DNA of 64,000 nucleotides from PNON01 sp964387025 (GCA_964387025.1 CAYLUZ010000007.1:62001-126000), one strand, 5' to 3'. Positions 34,375 through 43,748 are shown, numbered from the stretch's first letter. Notes: generated from the sequence alone by a model not told the origin. Translations and numbers: made by a program.

Positions 34375-35235
34375 TTAAGTCGGGGATGGAGTAGGCGACG
34401 GGACTGTAGTATCGGTGGGAGCAGGAGTATCCGTTGCTGTTGGAGCGGTCGTATTTGTCGGGATCTCGGTGTTGGTTGAGGTTGGCGATGGAGTAACCGA
34501 TGGGGTAGGCGTCGGCGTGAATGTAGGTGTCAATGATGGTGGGTTGGTTCTTGTCACAGTAACTGTGGAAGTTTTGGTTGGAGTCCTTGTCAGAGTCCGG
34601 GTAGGTGTTTTGGTCGGTTGATCTATTACAACAATAGCGACCGAGGGTATCTCACCGAAAAGCCGCGCATATGGATCCATCAACTGCCAGTGACCGGTGT
34701 ATTCCCCCTCTGATGGAGGCGCGGTCAGTTCCACTATGACATGAATATAATCGCCTGGCGCAACAATGTCATCCAGGAATACATTTGCTCCACCCATGCG
34801 TTTTCCATACACAAACACCAGGCTAAAACTTGTGGACCAGGCGCAGGTCCCGTTATTATAAAATTCCCAGGTCTTGTCAAATTCCTCGTTTGTAAAGACC
34901 TCCGTTCCATCCGGGATGGTCTCATCAGTCACCATCGAACTATAACGGCAAGTGGCATAATAATCATAGGTGCTGGTTGGAATTGCGGTTTTGTAAATGG
35001 TGACGCTTGGCTGGATCGTTACAGTACTCGCACTGGGAGTGGAGGTACCCGGTGTTGTCGTAGGGGTTGGGTGTTCCACGGCATAAGTCTGAGCCACCGA
35101 TGTATAGATCCGGTACACTTCCGCCTGCGAAATTGTCGGTCCAAACAAACTGCAGGCAGGAAGAATGATCAGTATCGCGATGAGGATTATGGCTAAAAGC
35201 AATTTAGGTTTCAAGGTGCCCGCTCGAGTAATCAA
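34375..35235 (-). CDS. NBR1-Ig-like (FW) domain lipoprotein with Thr/Pro tail
   Basis: 286 aa. Signal peptide with lipobox I-L-P-A-C (Cys28), a Thr/Pro spacer, then an Ig-like domain from NBR1 (~108-205): TNEEFDKTWEFYNNGTCAW, A-P-G-D-Y-I-H-V, and GEYTGHWQLMDPYARLFG, with the Trp residues that define the fold. The last ~75 residues are a low-complexity Thr/Pro/Ser tail. Such proteins are frequent in Chloroflexota and presumably sit outside the membrane, binding polymers or proteins. Role unknown. Confidence 0.85.
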   Translation of the reverse strand: MITRAGTLKPKLLLAIILIAILIILPACSLFGPTISQAEVYRIYTSVAQTYAVEHPTPTTTPGTSTPSASTVTIQPSVTIYKTAIPTSTYDYYATCRYSSMVTDETIPDGTEVFTNEEFDKTWEFYNNGTCAWSTSFSLVFVYGKRMGGANVFLDDIVAPGDYIHVIVELTAPPSEGEYTGHWQLMDPYARLFGEIPSVAIVVIDQPTKTPTRTLTRTPTKTSTVTVTRTNPPSLTPTFTPTPTPSVTPSPTSTNTEIPTNTTAPTATDTPAPTDTTVPSPTPSPT

Positions 35236-35567
35236 TCTTTAGGTTCAGCTTTCCGTATATATATCATACGATAAAACTACATTTTTGTTCCCAAGTATAT
35301 ATTCCATCAGCCTAAAGCATAGATTATGCATAGAATATTGTAAGGAAATTATCCCGGCACTAATTTGTGAATATACCACTTGTAATTTGAATGTAATGTA
35401 TCCCATAAACCGGACCGATAGCCATCTGGTAAATCTTATCTAACTAATTACAATGGAAAAGTTCGCGGAGTGCTATTGTGGAATTTCTTGAATGCGCTGG
35501 ATAAGGCTGGTGCATTGCTTAAAGAAGCAGGACAATATTCAGTATAATAATCAGGGAGAATCAATTT
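35236..35567. other. 332-base gene-free stretch
   Basis: Between a minus-strand lipoprotein gene and a plus-strand hydrolase gene, so it should hold two divergent promoters. A TATAAT at ~35544 lies close to the hydrolase start, without a clear -35. No repeat, RNA or convincing small ORF seen. Confidence 0.4.
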
Positions 35568-36365
35568 ATGGAACTCGTTGAAGGAATATTAGAACAAAGC
35601 AAAGTCAAAATTCATTATTGGACCGGGGGTAAACCCGACGCACCTCTGGTGGTTTTCAGCCATGGAGCCACGGTGGATCACCATGAATGGGATGCCACCC
35701 TACCCATCATCGGGAAGGATTTCAGGATCATGACCTGGGATGTCCGGGGGCATGGACTTTCCCGGCCAGCACCATTTTCCTTACAGGAGGCAGTTAATGA
35801 TCTCCTTGGAATTTTGGATGCACTTACGGTTGAGGAGGCCATTTTTGTTGGACATTCCCTGGGCGGCAATTTGCACCAGGAATTGGTTTTCCATCATCCC
35901 GATCGTGTAAAGGCGTTGGTATTTTTGGACTGTACGTGGAATTTTCAAAAACTTTCAGCTTTGGAATCGATCAGCCTCAGTGTGGCAGAACCCATCTTCA
36001 AGCTGTATCCTTATAAGACCCTGATCAACCAATCTCTGGCTGTAACAGCTACATCAAAGGAATCCCAGGATTTGCTGAGACCTGCCATGGAGAGCCTCAA
36101 AAAAGATGAGATGATCCAGATCTTAATGGAAGCCACTACCAGCCTGCATAATGAACCGGGGTATAAAATCAATAAACCTATCCTGATGATGGTGGGAGAT
36201 AAAGATACAACAGGGAATATCCGAAAAATTATGCCGATCTGGGCTAAGCAGGAGACTGACTGTAAATTTGTAGTTATTCCAAATGCCAAACATGCAGCCA
36301 ATCTGGATAACCCCGAATTCTTCCATCGGACCCTGATGGAGTTTTTATGCAAATTCTTGACCTAA
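35568..36365 (+). CDS. Alpha/beta hydrolase
   Basis: 265 aa. The canonical fold is seen in V-V-F-S-H-G-A-T-V-D (oxyanion region), W-D-V-R-G-H-G-L-S, the nucleophile elbow GHSLGG near 98 (Ser), D-K-D-T for the acid near 210, and NAKHAANLDNPEFF with the catalytic His near 243. All triad residues are present. Substrate cannot be told; esterases, lactonases and haloperoxidase-like enzymes share this plan. GGGAG before the ATG. Single gene. Confidence 0.9.
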   Translation: MELVEGILEQSKVKIHYWTGGKPDAPLVVFSHGATVDHHEWDATLPIIGKDFRIMTWDVRGHGLSRPAPFSLQEAVNDLLGILDALTVEEAIFVGHSLGGNLHQELVFHHPDRVKALVFLDCTWNFQKLSALESISLSVAEPIFKLYPYKTLINQSLAVTATSKESQDLLRPAMESLKKDEMIQILMEATTSLHNEPGYKINKPILMMVGDKDTTGNIRKIMPIWAKQETDCKFVVIPNAKHAANLDNPEFFHRTLMEFLCKFLT

Positions 36366-36498
36366 ATGATGGCACGCTATCTCGTGCCCATACGAAGAAT
36401 CGTGCCTGATTTAGCAATCGTGTTCAAACAATATCCAACTATAATTAAGCAATATAGTCATACAAGTTAGTATGATTCGAGGGTAAGGGAGAGATACC

Positions 36499-37044
36499 AT
36501 GCTCATCACTGATGCACAAAGAGAGATGCGGACAGCATACATGGGAGGTTTTATCGGCCAGTTGGTAGCTGGAATTATCTGGGCACTATCCGCAGCATCC
36601 AGTTTATGGATCAGCCCAAAAATTGGCATGATCATTCTCTTTTTTGTCAGTATGCTTTTGTTCCCATTAACTCAATTCATTTTACGGCGAATGGGTCAAC
36701 AAACTAAACTAGGTGCTGGAAATACACTTGGTCAATTAGCAGCGCAGATCGCATTTACAGTACCCATCGGATTCATTCTCGTAGGGGTGGCAACACTCTA
36801 CGAGCCCAACTGGTTTTATCCGGCGAGTTTGATCGTTGTTGGGGCACATTACTTGCCTTTTGTTTTCTTATATGGAATGAAGCATTTTGCCATCCTGGGA
36901 AATCTGATGATCATCGGCGGAACGCTCATCGCCCTGTATGTTCCGACCATATTCAGCCTGGGCGGCTGGTATGGGGCAATTGTTTTGATCGCATTTGCTT
37001 TTGTGGGTCGACTAACAATAATGCGGGAAGTAAAACCTGAATAA
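36499..37044 (+). CDS. Six-helix membrane protein (DUF7010-like), unknown
   Basis: 181 aa with about six hydrophobic helices and a short polar N-terminus (MLITDAQREMRTAYMGGFIGQ). The D-A-Q-R-E-x-R-x-x-Y-x-G-G start and conserved aromatic helices resemble the DUF7010 family, but I am not certain. GGGAGAG precedes the ATG. Function unknown. Cytoplasmic membrane. Confidence 0.75.
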   Translation: MLITDAQREMRTAYMGGFIGQLVAGIIWALSAASSLWISPKIGMIILFFVSMLLFPLTQFILRRMGQQTKLGAGNTLGQLAAQIAFTVPIGFILVGVATLYEPNWFYPASLIVVGAHYLPFVFLYGMKHFAILGNLMIIGGTLIALYVPTIFSLGGWYGAIVLIAFAFVGRLTIMREVKPE

Positions 37045-37124
37045 TCAGGACGGATAAAACAGATCCCAGGTCTACTTCATATTGTCAGGTAGTTTATTCA
37101 ACGATAGAAAACGGGGAACATACC

Positions 37125-37721
37125 ATTAAATTTGTTAAGCCATTTCTAGCATTAATACTTGCCTTAATCGCAGGATCAGTGATTTATCTTGCTATCGTCA
37201 TCTTTGATTCATTTAGTATTCCACCCATGTCAATTCTGCGTCCAGAGAGCTTTCTTAATATATCCACGCTATTTGTTTTTAATACTTGTGTTTTAGCAAT
37301 TTTCATTTTATACCCAATCATAATAGGAATAATATTGTGTTTCAAAAAAGGACAATCCACAAAACCGACAAAACAATCGCAATCAGAAATAGACAAAAGT
37401 GAAGAAAGCGTTTCTGCAAGAATCGTATCCATTTTCTTATCTGGCGCCAGTATCGTATTGGGCACTTATCCAATCATTCTGATGTTATTCTTGTCCATTG
37501 AGGATATACTTGATTACCTTTCAGAACTAGACTTTATCATAATGTCTGTATATGTAATTGTCCTTCCATTATCTGGGTTAATCCTTTCCACTGTTTCAGT
37601 CATTTGGAAAAAATGGTGGCTATCACGAATTACACTGCTATATTGTTGCGTCGAATTTATCAATGCAGTTTTTTTTATAGCATTAATCTTATTTCCTCCA
37701 ATTGAAACGCTAATCGGGTGA
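37125..37721 (+). CDS. Membrane protein with a probable ATT start codon
   Basis: About 198 aa if started at the ATT at 37125, which gives (M)KFVKPFLALILALIAGSVIYL, a natural signal-anchor, with GGGGA seven bases upstream. The next usual start, GTG at 37179, would cut this helix in half. Four to five membrane helices in all, with a polar loop (KKGQSTKPTKQSQSEIDKSEES) after the second. No ATG exists upstream in frame. Family not recognised. A rare ATT start or a start codon lost by mutation are both possible. Confidence 0.6.
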   Translation: MKFVKPFLALILALIAGSVIYLAIVIFDSFSIPPMSILRPESFLNISTLFVFNTCVLAIFILYPIIIGIILCFKKGQSTKPTKQSQSEIDKSEESVSARIVSIFLSGASIVLGTYPIILMLFLSIEDILDYLSELDFIIMSVYVIVLPLSGLILSTVSVIWKKWWLSRITLLYCCVEFINAVFFIALILFPPIETLIG

Positions 37722-37801
37722 TATCAAATATAAATACCTGATATTAAAAACGAATTCTTATTTCCCACATATGTATAATAGTTAAAACATCAGGGAGATC
37801 C

Positions 37802-38491
37802 ATGTACGAAGACATTCCAGATCAGGAATACCAAAAATTTCAATCATTTATTCAGGTCTACCAAAAAGGCGCTATCATCGTCAAAGAGAATGAATTAGAT
37901 GATAAGGGAATATTTCTACTTAGAAAAGGCAGTGTCTCGGTTTACAAAGGTCAAGGGAGTAAGCGCGAGCAAATTTCCAAAATCGATGCCATTAATTTCT
38001 TTGGTGAGATGTCTATCATTGCTGGAGGTGCTCGATCTGCCAGTGTTGAAGCTTTACTGGATAATACTATTGTTTACGCCTTCCGAACACCAGACCTCGA
38101 TGTTTTATTATCAAATCCAACATGGGGTCGAATGCTGATCTCAAGATTAGCCCATGATCTGAAACAGAGCAACATTCTTGTCATGGAGCAGCATGAAAAA
38201 TTGAATAATTTGGAGATGGAGAAAATTAACCTAACCAATGGTGTGGTTGATGTACTTAATATAACCTACGCAATCCAGAAAAAGATTGCAAATGATGCGG
38301 TAGCGACAGCACGTGAATGGAAGTATTTGATCGGGATAGTAGACCTGGTACACAAACTGGTCAATACCCGCTTACCGGGGGTTGCTAAACGGTTGGGACA
38401 TGTGGATGCAGAGATTTGGAAAGGATTGTACAAAGAAGGAATCTGCCCGGAGATCATTTACCGTCAAATGTCGGATCATGAGGAATTATAG
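37802..38491 (+). CDS. Cyclic-nucleotide-binding-domain protein without HTH
   Basis: 229 aa. Residues ~15-120 form a cNMP-binding domain: GAIIVKENELDDKGIFLLRKGSVSV and FFGEMSIIAGGARSASVEAL, with the G-E-x-S and R-x-A-S phosphate-binding cassette. The C-terminal half is helical (H-E-K-L-N-N-L-E-M-E-K then a four-helix-like part) with no Crp-type helix-turn-helix, so it is probably a signal-dependent protein partner rather than a DNA-binding regulator. GGGAG before the ATG. Confidence 0.85.
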   Translation: MYEDIPDQEYQKFQSFIQVYQKGAIIVKENELDDKGIFLLRKGSVSVYKGQGSKREQISKIDAINFFGEMSIIAGGARSASVEALLDNTIVYAFRTPDLDVLLSNPTWGRMLISRLAHDLKQSNILVMEQHEKLNNLEMEKINLTNGVVDVLNITYAIQKKIANDAVATAREWKYLIGIVDLVHKLVNTRLPGVAKRLGHVDAEIWKGLYKEGICPEIIYRQMSDHEEL

Positions 38492-38555
38492 TAATGCGCG
38501 TTCACACCTATTATTCTAGAACGTATACTATTAATAATTAGTAAGATACAAGCCT

Positions 38556-39611
38556 ATGAGAAACCGATTATTTTCCATTATTTTGATTATTACATTATCA
38601 CTCGTTGGATGCAGTCCATTAAATGATATTTTGCAACAGAATGGTGATCTACTTCCTAATGGAATGACTCAAGAGGAAGCTGACGCTCTGAAGGGCATCA
38701 TTTTATTGGATGATTATCCTTTATATTCCATGCACTTTTCAGGAAATTATGAGCCCGAAATAGTAAGCACCAACGAGTCTGGATCCTTAGAACAGGGATA
38801 TCGGATGTTTACAAAGAATTATGGTCAAAACCATCCCATGTGGGGCTGCTCATTATTTTCTGCTTTGGGTGACTCCGAAAATATGCTGTTTGGCCGCAAT
38901 TTTGATTGGCAATATAGCCCTGCTCTTCTGTTATTCTACGATCCACCAGATGGATATTCTTCAGTTTCAATGGTAGACATCACCTACTTGGGGTATTTAG
39001 GAGAGGAAAACCTCCTTGAGCTTACGCTTGAAGAGAGGGCTGATTTAATCGAGGCGGTCGAAATCCCATTTGATGGAATGAATGAATACGGCCTTGCGGT
39101 GGGAATGGCAGCTCTTGAATCGGATGGACAACGGATCGATCCAAACAAACCATCAATAGATTCCTTGATGGTTATCCGGGAAATCCTGGACCATTCGCGC
39201 ACAGTTGACGATGCAATAGCAATCATAGAAAAGTACAACATCGTTTGGGGCAATGGTCCACCTTTGCATTATTTGGTTGCTGATCGAAGCGGTAATTCGG
39301 TTCTGGTGGAGTTCTACCAGGGAGAAATTCAAATTATTAGAAATTCACAACCCTGGCACATCATGACCAACTTCTATGTCTCACCTGTGGTTGATCATCC
39401 AAATGGCGAATGCCGGCGATACGACCGGATATCACGGAAATTAGAAGGATCACTTGGTCAGATTACAAACCTGGAAGCTATCAGCCTATTAGAAGAAGTA
39501 TCGCAAACGAATACTCAGTGGTCTGTGCTTTATGGCCTTACCAATGGTGAAATCCGGATTTCAATGGGCAAGGACTACAATAAAGATCCAATGATCTTTC
39601 AATTAAAATAA
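38556..39611 (+). CDS. Linear amide C-N hydrolase (Ntn-type, choloylglycine-hydrolase-like) lipoprotein
   Basis: 351 aa. A lipoprotein signal (SLVGC, Cys20), then an Ntn-hydrolase domain whose nucleophile is likely the Cys in MWGCSLFSALGD near 106, followed by LFGRNFDW, the hallmark of the choloylglycine hydrolase / acid-ceramidase family, and P-F-D-G-M-N-E-Y-G-L-A-V-G-M near 172. The ~85 residues before the Cys would need to be cut off for activity, as in acid ceramidase. Substrate is an amide; which one is unknown. Probably extracellular. Confidence 0.85.
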   Translation: MRNRLFSIILIITLSLVGCSPLNDILQQNGDLLPNGMTQEEADALKGIILLDDYPLYSMHFSGNYEPEIVSTNESGSLEQGYRMFTKNYGQNHPMWGCSLFSALGDSENMLFGRNFDWQYSPALLLFYDPPDGYSSVSMVDITYLGYLGEENLLELTLEERADLIEAVEIPFDGMNEYGLAVGMAALESDGQRIDPNKPSIDSLMVIREILDHSRTVDDAIAIIEKYNIVWGNGPPLHYLVADRSGNSVLVEFYQGEIQIIRNSQPWHIMTNFYVSPVVDHPNGECRRYDRISRKLEGSLGQITNLEAISLLEEVSQTNTQWSVLYGLTNGEIRISMGKDYNKDPMIFQLK

Positions 39612-39627
39612 ACGATAAAAGCAATAA

Positions 39628-41304
39628 CTATCTTGTCAAACTGCGATACTTTACACGATGTGGAGTATCTGCGGCGATGCCCAGACGCTTTTTTCGGTCA
39701 GCTTCGTAATCTGACCAATTGCCGGGCTGCCACCAGACTGTACTATCTCCTTCAAAAGCCAGGATATGAGTGACGATCCTATCAAGGAACCAGCGGTCGT
39801 GTGATACCACGACTGCGCACCCGGCAAAATTTTCGAGGGCTTCTTCCAACGCCCGGAGTGTATTTACATCCAGATCGTTGGTCGGTTCATCCAATAAGAT
39901 CACATTTCCCAGGCTGCGAAGCATTTTTGCCAGGTGAACACGGTTGCGTTCTCCCCCCGAAAGATTGCCAACCTTCTTTTGCTGGTCCGCACCCTGAAAG
40001 TTAAAAGCGCTCACATAGGCGCGTGAGTTGCGTTTATGACCACCCAGATCCAGAATATCATTTCCATCACTGATCTCCTCCCAGACGTTCTTTTCTGGGT
40101 CGAGGGAAGCCCGGCTTTGGTCAAGGTAAGTGATCTTCACAGATTTACCAATATCGATCGTTCCTTTATCCGGCTGTTCCTGACCGGTGATTAATCGCAG
40201 CATGGTGGTTTTACCAGCACCATTTGGACCGATAACACCGACGATACTGCCTGCTGGAATGCTCAGGTCCATATTTTCAAGCAACAATCTATCGCCATAG
40301 GCTTTGGTCACTCCCCTGAATTCGATGACCTTATCCCCCAAACGAGGACCCGGCGGAATATAGATCTCCAGGTCTTCCCGTCGTTTTTCAGATTCCTGGG
40401 AGAGCAGATCCTCATAAGCTGTGTAGCGAGCCTTACCCTTGGATTGCCGCGCTTTGGGGGACATCCGGATCCAATCCAGTTCCCGCTCCAGGGTCTTTAA
40501 CCGCTTGCTCTCTCCTTTTTCTTCCTGTCGAATTCGCTCCTCTTTTTGCTCCAACCAGGAAGTGTAATTGCCTTTCCAGGGGATTCCGAAGCCTTTATCC
40601 AACTCGAGAATCCAACCGGCTACATTATCCAAAAAGTAGCGGTCATGGGTTACAGCGATAACGGTGCCTTTATATTGCTGCAGATGGCGCTCCAACCAGG
40701 CAACAGATTCAGCATCCAGGTGGTTGGTCGGTTCGTCGAGTAAAAGGATATCCGGTTCGGTAAGCAGCAACCGGGTGAGGGCTACACGTCTGCGTTCTCC
40801 GCCGGAGAGGGTTTTGACTGGCGTGTCTCCCGGCGGGCAGCGTAGTGCATCCATGGCCAGATCAAGCCGGTTATTCAAAGTCCAGGCTTCACGCTTATCC
40901 AACTCATCCTGCAGCTTACTCTGTTCAACCAGGAGAGCATCAAAATCAGCGTCTGGATCGGCAAATTTTTCGTTGACTAGGTCATATCGCTTGAGCATAT
41001 CTACAATTGGTTGGACTGCTTCCTCCACCACCTGCTGGACGGTTTTCGTATCATCCAGATGCGGTTCCTGGTCCAGCATACCCACCGAATAACCTGGTGA
41101 GAAAACCACTTCTCCGTTATAGCCATCGTCTTTTCCGGCAATAATATTCAGCAGGGTGCTTTTGCCCGAGCCATTCAAGCCGAGTACACCTATCTTCGCT
41201 CCATAATAGAATCCGATGGATATATCACGCAGCACCTGTTTATTATTCGGCTGGAAAACACGACCTACTTTGACCGTGGAAAAAATTACCTGTTTGTCAT
41301 TCAT
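39628..41304 (-). CDS. ettA: Energy-dependent translational throttle protein EttA (ABC-F)
   Basis: 558 aa, no membrane helices. Two ABC domains, each with Walker A (GLNGSGKST near 42, GPNGAGKTT near 353), LSGGE signature and L-L-D-E-P-T-N-(H/D)-L-D; between them the P-site tRNA-interaction motif region with S-P-K-A-R-Q-S-K-G-K-A-R-Y, typical of EttA. It binds the ribosomal E site and gates early elongation by ATP/ADP ratio. AGGA precedes the ATG. Single gene on the minus strand, convergent with the Ntn hydrolase. Confidence 0.93.
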   Translation of the reverse strand: MNDKQVIFSTVKVGRVFQPNNKQVLRDISIGFYYGAKIGVLGLNGSGKSTLLNIIAGKDDGYNGEVVFSPGYSVGMLDQEPHLDDTKTVQQVVEEAVQPIVDMLKRYDLVNEKFADPDADFDALLVEQSKLQDELDKREAWTLNNRLDLAMDALRCPPGDTPVKTLSGGERRRVALTRLLLTEPDILLLDEPTNHLDAESVAWLERHLQQYKGTVIAVTHDRYFLDNVAGWILELDKGFGIPWKGNYTSWLEQKEERIRQEEKGESKRLKTLERELDWIRMSPKARQSKGKARYTAYEDLLSQESEKRREDLEIYIPPGPRLGDKVIEFRGVTKAYGDRLLLENMDLSIPAGSIVGVIGPNGAGKTTMLRLITGQEQPDKGTIDIGKSVKITYLDQSRASLDPEKNVWEEISDGNDILDLGGHKRNSRAYVSAFNFQGADQQKKVGNLSGGERNRVHLAKMLRSLGNVILLDEPTNDLDVNTLRALEEALENFAGCAVVVSHDRWFLDRIVTHILAFEGDSTVWWQPGNWSDYEADRKKRLGIAADTPHRVKYRSLTR

Positions 41305-41493
41305 ATCAAGTCCTGTTGATTAGAGAATAGATAGTAGAGGGTAGAAATTAGAAAATTTGAATGTGATCACATAACAATATTTTGAAACTCGATCCTTCCT
41401 TTAATGAAACCACATCATAGCGGAGATTACAAGGATATTGCTATAATATCTACACATATAAATTGATCAAATTAAATATCAGGTGGTGCTGAA

Positions 41494-41856
41494 GTGAACT
41501 TTACGGTAATCCAAAAAAAGAACGTGAAAATTGTGACCTGCATTCCAGATGGAACCAGGATCTCTTCGGAAGCAGATGCGCTTGATGCTGTCGCGGCTTG
41601 TGGAGAATATGGAACCTATAAACTGCTCATTCCCGGCGAATGCCTGTCAGAGTCATTTTTTGACCTGAAAAGCGGCCTGGCAGGTGCTGTCTTGTTAAAA
41701 TTCAGCAATTATAGAATTCAGGCATGTATTCTAGTTCAGGCTGAAATGATCGGCGTTGGTAAATTCTATGAATTTGTGCTCGAAACCAACCGTGGAAATG
41801 AATTTAGGGTCTTTCAAGACCGCGATAAAGCGCTGGATTGGCTAGTTGGAAAATAA
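41494..41856 (+). CDS. DUF4180-family protein
   Basis: 120 aa, soluble. S-S-E-A-D-A-L-D-A-V-A-A-C near the start, then LLIPGECLSESFFDLKSGLAGAVLLKFSNY and E-T-N-R-G-N-E near 100: the DUF4180 pattern, whose fold is SpoIIAA/STAS-like. The GTG start has AGGTGG seven bases upstream. An extended -10 (TGCTATAAT) lies near 41439-41447. It overlaps the next gene by 11 bases. Function unknown. Confidence 0.82.
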   Translation: MNFTVIQKKNVKIVTCIPDGTRISSEADALDAVAACGEYGTYKLLIPGECLSESFFDLKSGLAGAVLLKFSNYRIQACILVQAEMIGVGKFYEFVLETNRGNEFRVFQDRDKALDWLVGK

Positions 41857-42268
41857 AATCAGATTTTCCAGACGGCGGGTAATAATCCTATGCATAATGG
41901 CTGTAATTGCCATCATTCACTTACTTAGGATCGGGAATTATTTGTCTGGTGAGGTATATCATTTTTATTATAGTTATTTTTCTGATCTGATCCTCCCATT
42001 GGGAGGATATTTTCTGCTATGCGCAGCAGAATTCAAGCTGCCCATCCTCAGACATTGGAGACGTAAACTAGTGATTTCATTTTTAGCACCCGCTATGGCT
42101 GAGACCTTCCAATTTTTTGATATACCTGTTTTGGGAACTACTTTCGACCCGCTTGATTACTTAATGTATGCTTTTGGCGCAATCTCCGCTGCCATCATTG
42201 ATACCCAAGTATTTCCCCGGATATTTAAATTTTGGGTGTATACAAAAAATGGAAAGTTAATGACTTGA
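41846..42268 (+). CDS. VanZ-like small membrane protein
   Basis: 140 aa from a TTG start inside the preceding gene, four hydrophobic helices. The late segment F-D-P-L-D-Y-L-M-Y-A-F-G-A-I-S-A-A (a D-xx-D-(Y/I)-xx-(N/Y)-xx-G pattern) resembles VanZ-like or DUF2809-type proteins. The 11-base overlap with the DUF4180 gene and the next gene 38 bases on make a three-gene unit. The start is uncertain because the ribosome site is weak. Confidence 0.65.
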   Translation: MENKIRFSRRRVIILCIMAVIAIIHLLRIGNYLSGEVYHFYYSYFSDLILPLGGYFLLCAAEFKLPILRHWRRKLVISFLAPAMAETFQFFDIPVLGTTFDPLDYLMYAFGAISAAIIDTQVFPRIFKFWVYTKNGKLMT

Positions 42269-42306
42269 ACACGACCTTTGCACCTGAGATTAGGAGGAGG
42301 CACGTT

Positions 42307-42747
42307 ATGCTTGAAAAAGCGAATTTACTTGGAGCAATCGTGGCTGATGCATTTTATTTATCAGCCATATTGGTTTTTATTTTCAGGCTGCTCGGCAAAC
42401 CGAGATACGGGTTTTGGATTGGATATTTTGAGTTCCTTTTGGCAATCCCATTAATTTACTTAGTAGTTGTAGGTCCGCAATACAATCGTCCCGTTATCTA
42501 TTACATCCAGATTGGGTGCATGCTGGCCTGGTTAGTATTGGAAGCACTTCTTGATTACATTCTTAAAGTTGACTTTCGCAATATCAGGTGGGCAGTGATC
42601 AGTTATGTTGTATTGTTCTTCGCCGGGGCTGGTGGAATGCTGGGAGTGGCACGGCTGGCCGGCCGGGAGTGGAGCATTTCAGCGATCATCCTGTTTCTAA
42701 TAATGGCTGTTTTGACATTTGTGCAACGGTCAGTGACTGGAATGTGA
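42307..42747 (+). CDS. Four-helix membrane protein, unknown
   Basis: 146 aa from the ATG at 42307, which has a perfect AGGAGG six bases upstream; an earlier ATG (42232) lies inside the previous gene. Four to five hydrophobic helices, MLEKANLLGAIVADAFYLSAILVFIFRLLG first. No motif recognised. Third gene of the DUF4180 unit. Confidence 0.75.
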   Translation: MLEKANLLGAIVADAFYLSAILVFIFRLLGKPRYGFWIGYFEFLLAIPLIYLVVVGPQYNRPVIYYIQIGCMLAWLVLEALLDYILKVDFRNIRWAVISYVVLFFAGAGGMLGVARLAGREWSISAIILFLIMAVLTFVQRSVTGM

Positions 42748-42924
42748 AAATATCCAGATCCTGCCAGTTTCCCATGCTGAAAAGTCTTATCCTTCATTAA
42801 TAAATATTTTCCAATTTATTCACAATTCATTCTTATACTATTAGATGCTGGAAATAAGTTTACCCATGAAGAACAAGTTATATGCTCCACTAGGGAAAAT
42901 TTAGAATTTCGTTACACCAATTAT

Positions 42925-43680
42925 ATGCACAAACAAAAATTTTCCACGTTAACCATAGCAAAAGCGGTAGGCTGTCACCCGAATACTGTTCGACTTTTTG
43001 AAGCACAGGGGTATATACCTACAGCACCCCGCAGCAACTCCGGTTATCGACAATTTACCGAGTTTCATATTGAACAGATGCAGTTAGCTCTCACAGCTTT
43101 ACGGTGGCCATATCCCGGTGGGAAAGCCCCTGTGGATCGATTAGTCCATCTTGCGGCTGATAAGGAGTTCCCTGCCGCTCTTCAGCTTGGATATGCTTAC
43201 AAGGACCGTATCCAACAGGAAATAGACTATGCGCAGGATGCTGTCCGTGTGCTGGAGCAATGGGCAAGCGGACAACCAGCTAAACCGATGCCACAACCTC
43301 TAAGGATTAGTGAAGCTGCCAGCCTACTTGGTATTACCACAGATGCTCTGCGCAACTGGGAACGCAATGGGCTTGTTGCCATTCCGCGCGATGATTCAAA
43401 TTCATATCGTCTTTACAATGAACCAGAACTCAGTCGATTACGGGTGATCAGGGTTTTGAGCCAGGCGGGATACAGTATGATGGCCATGCTCAGAACCATT
43501 CACCAACTTGACCTTGGAATCAAGGGCGATTTGGAAACTCTGATCGGTGAACAACCCATTGGTGAGGATGTGATCACGGCAGCAGACAGGTGGTTGGCTA
43601 CTCTGAAAGACCAGAAAGTCAGGGCGGAAAAAATAATTTTCCAGATCAATCAAATGATAGAGAAGTATGCAGCATCCTAA
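42925..43680 (+). CDS. Regulator with two MerR-type DNA-binding domains
   Basis: 251 aa. The N-terminal MerR HTH (~5-75) reads LTIAKAVGCHPNTVRLFEAQGYI and S-N-S-G-Y-R-Q-F; a second MerR HTH (~127-195) reads LRISEAASLLGITTDALRNWERNGLV and N-S-Y-R-L-Y. Between them is a ~50-residue helical linker, and ~50 residues of coil end the protein. MerR proteins normally have one HTH per chain and dimerise; this one could act as a monomer. It lies directly upstream of an ABC-2 exporter, with a palindrome between, so it probably controls that exporter. Confidence 0.88.
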   Translation: MHKQKFSTLTIAKAVGCHPNTVRLFEAQGYIPTAPRSNSGYRQFTEFHIEQMQLALTALRWPYPGGKAPVDRLVHLAADKEFPAALQLGYAYKDRIQQEIDYAQDAVRVLEQWASGQPAKPMPQPLRISEAASLLGITTDALRNWERNGLVAIPRDDSNSYRLYNEPELSRLRVIRVLSQAGYSMMAMLRTIHQLDLGIKGDLETLIGEQPIGEDVITAADRWLATLKDQKVRAEKIIFQINQMIEKYAAS

Positions 43681-43724
43681 GCGGTAACCCTCCAATAGCA
43701 CACCAATGTTTTAAAATGAAAATA

Positions 43725-43748
43725 AGTGGGATTCAAATGATTCCCACT
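43725..43748. promoter_or_regulatory. 24-bp near-perfect palindrome upstream of the ABC operon
   Basis: AGTGGGATTCA, two bases, TGATTCCCACT: 11-base arms with one mismatch. It lies between the tandem-MerR gene and the ABC genes and has no T-run, so it is a candidate operator. A TAAAAT (43712-43717) sits just before it. Confidence 0.6.

Noticed and set aside
34415..34621. Val/Gly-rich plus-strand frame opposite the lipoprotein tail
   Set aside because: Mirror of the Thr/Pro-rich low-complexity tail coded on the minus strand.
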